Assembly: GCF_000223985.1 (NCBI RefSeq) | Contig: NZ_AFWV01000008.1 | Coordinates: forward strand, 1 to 64,000 | Direction: 5' to 3' | Origin: Thiocapsa marina 5811 | GTDB taxonomy: Bacteria > Pseudomonadota > Gammaproteobacteria > Chromatiales > Chromatiaceae | DNA length: 64,000 nucleotides | In this document: positions 52,047 to 64,000 of the stretch, piece by piece | Layout of the letters: every line of letters starts with the position of its first letter | How positions within the stretch are numbered: position 1 is the first letter of the stretch | Program-made: the position numbers and the translations under genes | The notes under the pieces: model-generated | What the model was told of the DNA's origin: nothing | The model's database searches: none | Seen by the model: only the letters and a program-made list of their open reading frames with translations

Positions 52047-52131
52047 AAACCGTGCCGGCTCCGACAGTTGTCGGAGCCGGCACGGCCAAGCCACTCCAAC
52101 AAACAACGCATACCGCACCGGGCGCGGTTTA
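52047..52131. repeat. AAACCGCG-type element, copy G (85 bp) with a perfect hairpin
   Basis: It begins AAACCGTGCC and ends GGGCGCGGTTTA. Inside, GTGCCGGCTCCGACA pairs perfectly with TGTCGGAGCCGGCAC (52052-52083) around a two-base loop. It lies between aroK and aroB, the right end 46 bases before the aroB ATG. Confidence 0.8.
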
Positions 52132-52177
52132 GACAAGAGCATCGCTCACGTCGAGACAGCATGATCGGAGAAAAGCC

Positions 52178-53260
52178 ATGTCCTGGAGCCTTACCGTCGC
52201 CCTCGGGGCGCGTGCTTATCCCATTCACATCGGTTCCGGCCTGATCTCGGATCCGGATCTCTATCGGCCGCATCTGCTCGGCTCGCAGGTCATGATCGTG
52301 ACCAACGAGACGGTTGCGCCTCTGTATCTGGAGTCGGTTCGCTCGGCATTGGAAGGTTATCGCATCGACGAGGTGGTGCTGCCGGACGGCGAGCAGTACA
52401 AGACACTCGAGGTCTGGAACCGGATCTTCGATGCCTTGCTCCAGGCGCGTTTCGGACGTGACTGCACACTGGTGGCGCTCGGCGGGGGCGTGGTGGGCGA
52501 TATGACGGGCTTCGCCGCCGCCTGTTATCAGCGCGGGGTCGGCTTCATCCAGGTGCCGACGACCCTGCTGGCTCAGGTCGACTCCTCGGTCGGGGGCAAG
52601 ACCGGCATCAATCATCCGGCCGGGAAGAATATGATCGGCGCCTTCCACCAACCCAGGGCGGTGATCGCAGATACTTCGACCCTGGCGACATTGCCGCAGC
52701 GCGAGCTCTCCGCCGGCTTGGCCGAGGTTTTAAAATACGGGCTCATCCGCGACGCGACCTTCCTCGCCTGGCTGGAAACGCACATGGCCGAGCTACTCGC
52801 GCGCGATGCCGATGCGTTGGCCTACATCATCCGCCGCTCCTGCGAGATCAAGGCGGAGATCGTCGCCGAAGACGAGCTCGAGGCCGGGCAGCGCGCCCTG
52901 CTCAATCTCGGGCACACCTTCGGGCATGCCATCGAGACCGCGACCGGTTACGGCACCTGGCTTCATGGCGAAGCGGTCGGGGTCGGCATCTGCATGGCAG
53001 CCGATCTCTCCGCCCGCATGGGTTGGCTCAGCGAAGGTGATGTCGAGCGCGTGCGCAGGCTCGTGGCAAGCGCGGGACTCCCCGTCGCCGCCCCGAACGA
53101 CCTCTGCGCCGATCGCTTCCTCGAGCTCATGGCGGTCGACAAAAAGGTTCAGGATGGTCAGCTGCGCCTTGTTCTGCTGCAACAACCAGGGGATGCGGTG
53201 GTGACGGGCGACGTCGATCCGAACCTTCTGCGCGAGACTCTCGACTCGGCAGCTTGTTGA
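52178..53260 (+). CDS. aroB: 3-dehydroquinate synthase
   Basis: This 360-residue NAD- and zinc-dependent enzyme converts DAHP to 3-dehydroquinate in the second step of the shikimate pathway. Motifs are [30 protein letters not shown] (NAD loop), [20 protein letters not shown], and the zinc ligands in [20 protein letters not shown] and [10 protein letters not shown]. The ATG follows GGAGAAAAGCC. It lies after aroK with a repeat element in the 225-base spacer. Confidence 0.97.
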   Translation: MSWSLTVALGARAYPIHIGSGLISDPDLYRPHLLGSQVMIVTNETVAPLYLESVRSALEGYRIDEVVLPDGEQYKTLEVWNRIFDALLQARFGRDCTLVALGGGVVGDMTGFAAACYQRGVGFIQVPTTLLAQVDSSVGGKTGINHPAGKNMIGAFHQPRAVIADTSTLATLPQRELSAGLAEVLKYGLIRDATFLAWLETHMAELLARDADALAYIIRRSCEIKAEIVAEDELEAGQRALLNLGHTFGHAIETATGYGTWLHGEAVGVGICMAADLSARMGWLSEGDVERVRRLVASAGLPVAAPNDLCADRFLELMAVDKKVQDGQLRLVLLQQPGDAVVTGDVDPNLLRETLDSAAC

Positions 53261-53698
53261 GAGACGGCTCGCTTGCACTGCTTTCGGGCGGGCGGCGTGT
53301 CTCGCGCACGACGATGGGGCGTATCCGGGTTGCACGATCGGCATTGCCGAGGTTCGCCGAGTCCGGTGCGGGCTCTCGAGCGGCCGTGAATCCCGCGGTT
53401 TCAGCGCGCGGACGCCGAGGAGTGCCGGTTCGCGCGCATCCCTTCGGTGGACTCCTTGATGTCGAGAAATGTGGCACAGCATCTGCTGAGCCGGTATGCT
53501 TTGGGGTTTTGCGGTGACCCGGCGACGATCGCACTCTTGACCCGGACGATCGACAAAGACCTCCCCGCTCCAAATTGACGACACGATTGTGATGTCGGGC
53601 TCCGGTTGCGACAATCACACACAGGTTTGAAGGTGTAAGCGCGCGCGTCGCGACTACACAATCCCCGGTAACATGCTCCCGTATCAGCGAGGTCAATG
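53261..53698. other. leader/intergenic region upstream of gltB
   Basis: About 440 bases without a plausible gene; damX, often found here in other Gammaproteobacteria, is absent. A TGTGATGTCG/CGACAATCACA inverted repeat near 53588-53620 is a possible operator or leader hairpin for gltB. Confidence 0.4.
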
Positions 53699-58346
<4,648 letters not shown>

Positions 58347-58354
<8 letters not shown>

Positions 58355-59813
58355 GCCGACCGGATTCCTTGAGTTCGAGCGACGCGACCGGCGCTATCAA
58401 CCGGCGGCCGATCGCGTCGTGCATTACAACGAATTCGTGATCCCCTTGGCGGATCGCGAGGTCAGCGAGCAAGGTGCTCGCTGCATGGACTGCGGAATCC
58501 CTTACTGTCACCAAGGGTGCCCGGTCAACAACATCATTCCGGACTGGAACGACCTGGTCTATCGAGACGACTGGCAAGCCGCGATCGATGTCCTACACTC
58601 GACCAATAATTTTCCGGAATTTACGGGACGCATCTGTCCGGCGCCCTGCGAGGCCGCCTGCACGCTGAATCTGGACGACAACCCGGTGGCCATCAAGACC
58701 ATCGAGTGCGCGATCGTCGACAAGGCCTGGAAGGAAGGCTGGATCAAGCCGCTGGTTCCGGAGCGGCGCACCGGAAAGCGTGTTGCCGTGGTCGGTTCCG
58801 GCCCCGCCGGGCTGGCAACCGCCCAGCAGCTGGCGCGCGCGGGTCACCAGGTTCACCTGTTCGAGAAGGCCGATCGGATCGGCGGGTTGCTGCGCTACGG
58901 CATCCCCGATTTCAAGCTGAGCAAATCGCTGATCGACCGACGGATGGCGCAGATGCGCACCGAAGGCGTCGAGTTTCACACCAACGCCCACATCGGAGTG
59001 GACATCCCGGTCGCCCGGCTGCGCGAGGAATACGACGCGGTGGTCCTCGCCGGCGGCTCGGAGAAGCCCCGCGACCTGGAGGTTCCGGGACGGGAGTTGT
59101 CCGGGATCCATTTCGCGATGGACTTCCTCACGCGCAACAGCAAGCGTGTTCAGGGTTCCTACGTTCCCGAGGACGACTTCATCAGTGCTCACGGCAAGCA
59201 TGTCGTCGTGATCGGGGGTGGGGATACCGGCTCGGACTGTATCGGAACCTCCAATCGACACGGGGCCAAGTCCGTCACCCAGATCGAGATCCTGGACAAG
59301 CCGCCGGAGAAGGAAGACAAGGGATTGACCTGGCCGGAATGGCCCAACCGACTTCGCACATCCAGCTCTCAGGAAGAGGGTTGCGAGCGACTTTGGAACG
59401 TCGCATCCAAGGCGTTCGTCGGCGACGAGAACGGCCGGGTCAAGGCGCTGCGTTTCGAGCTGGTGCGCTGGGAGCGCACCGACGGCGGTCGTTGGCAGAT
59501 GCAGACGGTCCCGGACAGTGTCGGCGAGCTCAAGGCCGATCTGGTCTTGCTGGCCATGGGCTTTGTGCATCCCGTGCATGAAGGCATGATCGCCGAGCTG
59601 CGCGAGAGCGCGGGCCTCGAGCTGGACCCGCGCGGCAACATCAAAGGCGCCACGGACGGTCCCGCCGCCTATCACACCACGGTTGACGGCGTCTTCTGCG
59701 CCGGCGACATGCGGCGCGGTCAGTCGCTCGTGGTATGGGCCATCCGCGAAGGGCGTGAATGCGCAAGGGCGGTGGACGAGTGGTTGATGGGGCGCTCGGA
59801 TTTGGCACGTTGA
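58347..59813 (+). CDS. gltD: glutamate synthase, small subunit
   Basis: This 488-residue FAD and 4Fe-4S protein passes electrons from NADPH to GltB. The N-terminal cysteine cluster is [19 protein letters not shown] with a second group CPAPCEAAC; the FAD site is [18 protein letters not shown] and the NADPH site [15 protein letters not shown]. The C-terminal [17 protein letters not shown] closes the FAD domain. The ATG at 58347 overlaps the end of gltB by eight bases, which couples the subunits. Confidence 0.97.
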
Positions 59814-60016
59814 CCGGGTCGGGCCGCGTCGAGCGGTGCGTCGGATGTTTCGGCGTGGTCCCTCGGTGTCGAGTCCCGCACGCTGCGTCGCTGACGCGGC
59901 AGCGCGGTCTGAAGTAGGATGTAGGGCGACGCTCGCCGGCGTCGCCGGAGTGGCGTTCGAGCCGCTCCGTATCGCGTCACGCAGGTCTCATCGAGTCGAG
60001 AGGTCGGGATTAAGAG

Positions 60017-61255
60017 ATGGATCGTCAGCAAGCCGCCCATTTCATGCTCGATTGCCTGCGCAAGATGATGGCCAAAAAGGGCTCGGACCTCTTCATCTCG
60101 GCGGGTTTTCCGCCGGCGTGTAAGATCGACGGGCGCATGACGCCCATCAGCGAACAAGCCCTGACCTCCGCCCAGACCAGTGTACTGGTGCGCTCCATCA
60201 TGAACGACCGCCAGATTCGCGACTTCGACGCGGCGAAGGAGTGCAATTTCGCGATCAATCCGCAGTCCATCGGTCGTTTTCGCGTCAACGCCTTTATCCA
60301 GCAAGGTCATTGCGGCGCGGTCCTGCGAACCATCAATGCGACCATCCCGGAGCTCGACGGACTCGCGCTTCCCCCGGTGTTGAAGGACATCGTAATGGGC
60401 GAGCGCGGCCTCGTGTTGGTCGTCGGCGGCACGGGGTCCGGGAAGTCGACGTCCCTAGCCGCCATGCTGGGGCATCGCAACGAACACAGCTACGGCCACA
60501 TCATCACGATCGAGGACCCGGTCGAATACGTTCATCCGCACCGTCACTGTCTCATCACCCAGCGCGAAGTCGGCGTCGATACCGAGAGTTGGGAGATCGC
60601 GCTGATGAATACGCTGCGCCAGGCACCCGATGTCATCCTCATCGGCGAGATCCGCAGCCGCGAGACCATGGAGCATGCCATCAACTTCTCCGAGACCGGC
60701 CATCTCTGCCTGTCGACGCTCCATGCCAACAACGCCAACCAAGCGCTCGACCGCATCATCAATCTGTTTCCCGAGGAGCGGCGGGCCCAGTTGTTGATGG
60801 ATCTGTCCCTGAATCTCAAGGCGATCGTGTCGCAGCGTCTATTGCCCTGCACGGACGGCGGACGCATCGCCGCGGTCGAGGTCTTGATCAATTCGCCGTT
60901 GATCCAGGATCTGATCTTCAAGGGCGACGTCGGGTCCATCAAGGCGATCATGAAACGCTCACGCGAGCAAGGCATGCAGACCTTCGACATGTCGCTCTTC
61001 GATCTCTACGAAGCAGGTAAGATCAGTTACGAGGATGCGCTTCGCAGCGCCGATTCCATGAATGAGCTTCGCTTGGCAATCAAGCTGGAGGGCCATGAAG
61101 CCCAAGGCAGGGATCCTTTTGCGGAGACCGACGGCCTGAGCATTCTCGGCGACGGTGACAGCGATTCGTTCGACTCGACCCTATTCAGCGAAACCCTGAC
61201 GAATTCCACCATGATCGATGGATTGCCTGATCCGGACGGCAGGCGAAAATCGTAG
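60017..61255 (+). CDS. pilU: type IV pilus retraction ATPase, PilU-like (first)
   Basis: This 412-residue hexameric secretion-superfamily ATPase has Walker A GGTGSGKSTSL, the Asp box ITIEDPVEYVHPH, Walker B VILIGEIRSRETMEHAI and the His box LSTLHANNANQALDRI. The wording of these boxes follows PilU more than PilT. The C-terminal extension (about 350-412) is acidic and Ser/Asp-rich, longer than in known PilU. PilU helps PilT to retract pili under load. No pilT is in the window. It is followed after 141 bases by a paralogue. The ATG follows AAGAG. Confidence 0.85.
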   Translation: MDRQQAAHFMLDCLRKMMAKKGSDLFISAGFPPACKIDGRMTPISEQALTSAQTSVLVRSIMNDRQIRDFDAAKECNFAINPQSIGRFRVNAFIQQGHCGAVLRTINATIPELDGLALPPVLKDIVMGERGLVLVVGGTGSGKSTSLAAMLGHRNEHSYGHIITIEDPVEYVHPHRHCLITQREVGVDTESWEIALMNTLRQAPDVILIGEIRSRETMEHAINFSETGHLCLSTLHANNANQALDRIINLFPEERRAQLLMDLSLNLKAIVSQRLLPCTDGGRIAAVEVLINSPLIQDLIFKGDVGSIKAIMKRSREQGMQTFDMSLFDLYEAGKISYEDALRSADSMNELRLAIKLEGHEAQGRDPFAETDGLSILGDGDSDSFDSTLFSETLTNSTMIDGLPDPDGRRKS

Positions 61256-61396
61256 AGACGAATCGCGCTCTGCTCCGGACGGGGCCCTGGTCAAGCACCG
61301 CGGTACAGCCCAAGATCGCACCGACGCGACGCGCGACGCGGGCGGGCCTGTTCGAGGGATTGCCGGAACAACGCCGACGGATGGACGGGTAAACCG

Positions 61397-62452
61397 ATGG
61401 ACATCAACCCTTACCTCGAGATGATGATTCGACACAAGGCGTCGGATCTCTTCTTCGTGCCCGGAGCACCGGCCAAGATCAAGATCGAAGGGGTGATTCG
61501 CTCGATCGGCGAGACCCCTTTGACGCCGACCTTCTGTCGGGAGGCGATCGCGTCCCTGATCGACGCCGATCAGGAACGCGAGCTGGCGGAATCGCTCGAG
61601 CTCGACTTCGCCGTCGCCTTGGAGGATCGAGGGCGCTTTCGAGTCAATGCCTATCATCAACGCGGACACCGCGCGATGGTCTTGCGCTACATTCGCAGCA
61701 GCATCCCGACCCTCGAGGAGTTGGATCTACCCGCCGTTCTCAGTCGCTTGGTCATGCACAAGCGAGGGATCATCCTGATGGTCGGCGCAACGGGCTCCGG
61801 CAAATCGACGACTCTCGCCGCGATGATCGACCATCGCAATCGAACGGCGCCGGGCCACATCATCACCATCGAAGACCCGATCGAGTTCGTGCATCCTCAC
61901 CAGCAATGCATCGTGAGCCAACGCGAGCTCGGTCTGGATACCAAAGACTACTCCCGTGCGCTGAAGAGCGCTCTGCGCGAGGCGCCGGATGTCATCTTGA
62001 TCGGCGAGATCCGGACCCGCGAAACCATGGAGGCGGCGATCGAGCTGGCCGGGACAGGTCATTTGGCCATCTCCACACTGCATGCCAACAATGCTTATCA
62101 GGCGATGGAGCGCATCGTCAACATGTTCCCGCAGGAGATGCACAAGACACTCTTCACCGATCTCTCCTCCTACATGCGCGCCATCGTCTCCCAACGCTTA
62201 GTGCGCAACACGACCGGCGCGCGCTGTGCGGCCATCGAGATCCTGGTCAACACGCCGCATATCGCCGATCTCATTCGCGACGGGCACATCGAAGCGATCG
62301 AAGAGGCCATGCAGGGGCATGGCGAGGAAGGGACGGTCACCTTCGACGAGGCGCTCTTGAAGCTTTACCACAAGGGAGCGATTTCATTGGACGAGGCGCT
62401 CGCCAACGCGGACTCGGCCCCGAACCTCGAGGCCAAGATCAACTTCGGGTGA
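61397..62452 (+). CDS. type IV pilus retraction ATPase, PilT/PilU family (second)
   Basis: This 351-residue paralogue of the preceding gene has Walker A GATGSGKSTTLAAM, the Asp box ITIEDPIEFVHPHQ, Walker B VILIGEIRTRETMEAAI and the His box ISTLHANNAYQAMERI, ending IVNMFPQEMH. It has the length of a normal PilU and lacks the acidic tail of its neighbour. Two PilU-like ATPases in tandem are unusual; one may retract pili in specific conditions. The ATG follows GGGTAAACCG, a weak site. Confidence 0.88.
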   Translation: MDINPYLEMMIRHKASDLFFVPGAPAKIKIEGVIRSIGETPLTPTFCREAIASLIDADQERELAESLELDFAVALEDRGRFRVNAYHQRGHRAMVLRYIRSSIPTLEELDLPAVLSRLVMHKRGIILMVGATGSGKSTTLAAMIDHRNRTAPGHIITIEDPIEFVHPHQQCIVSQRELGLDTKDYSRALKSALREAPDVILIGEIRTRETMEAAIELAGTGHLAISTLHANNAYQAMERIVNMFPQEMHKTLFTDLSSYMRAIVSQRLVRNTTGARCAAIEILVNTPHIADLIRDGHIEAIEEAMQGHGEEGTVTFDEALLKLYHKGAISLDEALANADSAPNLEAKINFG

Positions 62453-62483
62453 TACCGGCGCTGCGGACCGCGATCGGTACCGA

Positions 62484-64000
62484 TCAGAATTTCATCTGAA
62501 GGCCGCGGACCTTGTTGCGGAAATCGCGGGTGACCGTCTCGGCGTCTTGGTCGCTCGCGACGACCTTCGGGGTCAACACCACGACCAGCTCGGTTCTTCT
62601 CGAGACCTTGGAGCGCTGCCCGAAGAGCGGTCCGGCGAACGGGAGGTTGTAGAGTCCCGGAACGCCTTGATTGCCGTCGCTTCGCTCGTTTTGGATCAGA
62701 CCGCCGAGCACGACGGCTTGGTTCGAGCGCACCGCAACCGAGCTGGTGATGTTGCGCGTTGAGAACGTCGGCGAGTCGAGCGCCGAGCCACCGCTTCCGA
62801 CCTCGTCGACCGTGCTCACCTCTTGCTCGATCTCCATCTGCACCAGGCCGCCCGGGGTGACCCGTGGTTTCACCGAGAGCATAACGCCCGTGGGCCGATA
62901 CTCGATGGTGTTGACGACCCGATCAGTGTCCGAGAGGCCCTGCTGCTGGCTGGTCGCGATCGGAACCTCTTTGCCGACCTGAATCTTCGCCGTCTGATTG
63001 TCCAGGACCATCACGGACGGGGAGGACAGGACATTGACGAGGTTGTCCTGTGCCAAGGCGCTCAAGGTCGCACGAATGGTGTCGGGCCGACTGATGACGG
63101 CCCAGTTGAAGCCCGGGAATGTCAAACCGACGCTGTTTGCAAGCGAGTCGCCCGAGCCCAAGGTGAACTGGCTACGCTGATCCTTGGTGGCGAGTCCGAA
63201 GAGATTCCATTGGACCCCGTACCTGAGATTGCCCTCCAGGGTGATCTCCACGATCGTGGCCTCGACGAGGACCTGCAGCGGAAGGATATCCAACTGTTTG
63301 AGCGCGTCGAGGATCTTCTTGTAGTCCCTCGGGCTGGACCGGACCATCAGCGAGTTATTGGTCGCGTCGGCAACGATACTGACGGACGAGGAGAGCTCGA
63401 TCTCGCGGGAGGAGCTGCGCCGCGGTGCCGCCTGTCCGCCGACACCTCCGCCGTCCGCATCCCCGTCACCCGTCGAGCCGATGGACGAGCCGCTCAATCC
63501 CGGTGCGACGCCGCCCACGGACGACGAACGCTGCGATGCCTCCCCGCCGAAGAGTTGGGAGAGGGTATCGGCGAGGTTCTCGGCGTCGCCGTGGCGCACC
63601 CGATAGACGAATAGACGCTCGGCGGCATCGCCGGTCGCCTCGGCCATGTCGAGGCGTTCGATCCAGTTACTGGCTTGTTGGAGATAACTGGCTTGGGGAG
63701 ACACCACGAGCACCGCGTTGGCGCTCTCCACCGGAACGAATCTGAAGACACCCTTGAGCGGATTGCTGCCTTCGTCGCCCAACAGCGTCTGAAGCTGGGT
63801 GACCACCTCGTTGGCCTTGGCGTACTCGAGTGAGAAGAAACCGACCGAGAGTCCGGCCATCCAATCGACGTCGAAGACGCGAATGGTGTCGAGTAGATTG
63901 CCCATGTCTGGACTGGTGCCGGCGATGACCACCAGATTACGGAGGTTGTCGACACGAATCACGCTCCCCTCGGGCGCCAAAGGCTGGAGGATGTTGCTCA
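62484..64000 (-). CDS. gspD: type II secretion secretin GspD, C-terminal part (cut by window edge)
   Basis: The frame is open to the right edge and the N-terminus is outside the window. The visible 505 residues contain secretin N-domains N1-N3 (RLFVYRVRHGDAENLADTLS, then a Gly/Ser-rich loop of about 60 residues). The C-terminal secretin domain follows (VLVEATIVEITLEGNLRYG, LSSPSVMVLDNQTAKIQVGKE, VVLGGLIQNERSDG and VPGLYNLPFAGPLFG). It would form the outer-membrane pore for type II export of folded proteins. It converges on the PilU-like genes. The rest of the gsp genes would lie to the right. Confidence 0.9.
   Translation of the reverse strand, partial: SNILQPLAPEGSVIRVDNLRNLVVIAGTSPDMGNLLDTIRVFDVDWMAGLSVGFFSLEYAKANEVVTQLQTLLGDEGSNPLKGVFRFVPVESANAVLVVSPQASYLQQASNWIERLDMAEATGDAAERLFVYRVRHGDAENLADTLSQLFGGEASQRSSSVGGVAPGLSGSSIGSTGDGDADGGGVGGQAAPRRSSSREIELSSSVSIVADATNNSLMVRSSPRDYKKILDALKQLDILPLQVLVEATIVEITLEGNLRYGVQWNLFGLATKDQRSQFTLGSGDSLANSVGLTFPGFNWAVISRPDTIRATLSALAQDNLVNVLSSPSVMVLDNQTAKIQVGKEVPIATSQQQGLSDTDRVVNTIEYRPTGVMLSVKPRVTPGGLVQMEIEQEVSTVDEVGSGGSALDSPTFSTRNITSSVAVRSNQAVVLGGLIQNERSDGNQGVPGLYNLPFAGPLFGQRSKVSRRTELVVVLTPKVVASDQDAETVTRDFRNKVRGLQMKF

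Overview
The window is high-GC DNA from a free-living Gammaproteobacterium. The right half has the order pilM-pilN-pilO-pilP-pilQ-aroK-aroB-gltB-gltD, which also occurs in Pseudomonas and Chromatiales. Together with the LDH-type malate dehydrogenase, twin-arginine secretion and the many small interspersed repeats, this suggests a purple sulfur bacterium of the Chromatiaceae (Thiocapsa/Thiocystis-like). The assignment is inference; no rRNA, tRNA or photosynthesis gene is present to confirm it.

1-31 kb is an accessory mosaic. It opens with the end of an AAA+ ATPase, a visibly AT-richer PD-(D/E)XK nuclease-like gene, an ADP-ribosylglycohydrolase and two metallophosphoesterases. Small hypothetical genes and an XRE-type regulator follow, then a secreted triple-repeat protein and a Tat-signal protein that looks like a divergent FtsZ/tubulin relative. 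Next come an isochorismatase-type hydrolase, a PhnA-like protein, a YkgJ cysteine-cluster protein and a ribbon-helix-helix regulator with a palindromic operator. A SpeE-like methyltransferase, a frameshifted VanZ-like gene, a broken M48 protease copy and a GNAT enzyme lie before a TOTE-type primase-helicase with an adjoining PIN toxin-antitoxin pair. The intact M48 lipoprotein is followed by a DUF1826 gene and a hemP-like gene flanking a Zur-like box, then a DUF5320-like protein, a Prx6-type peroxiredoxin, a HicBA pair and a heavy-metal RND efflux operon (outer-membrane, adaptor and pump genes plus a small periplasmic protein and DUF3240).

31-45 kb is mostly housekeeping: a periplasmic ATP-dependent DNA ligase, a malate:quinone oxidoreductase-like enzyme, hemE, uvrD, an S1-domain protein, a TRAP solute-binding protein coupled to hemW, rpmE, mdh and gltA. 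The hemE-uvrD gap is AT-rich and carries a cluster of DnaA-box-like nonamers.

45-64 kb holds the type IV pilus alignment/secretin operon pilMNOPQ, shikimate genes aroK and aroB, glutamate synthase gltBD, two PilT/PilU-family ATPases and the 3' part of a type II secretin gene at the right edge.

Two threads run through the window. One is a family of about 85-bp elements with AAACCGCG/CGCGGTTT terminal inverted repeats that sit at gene ends and supply the TAA stop codon of three genes. The other is surface and DNA-transaction biology: type IV pili, a periplasmic ligase, and the TOTE and toxin-antitoxin loci. How these work together is inference.
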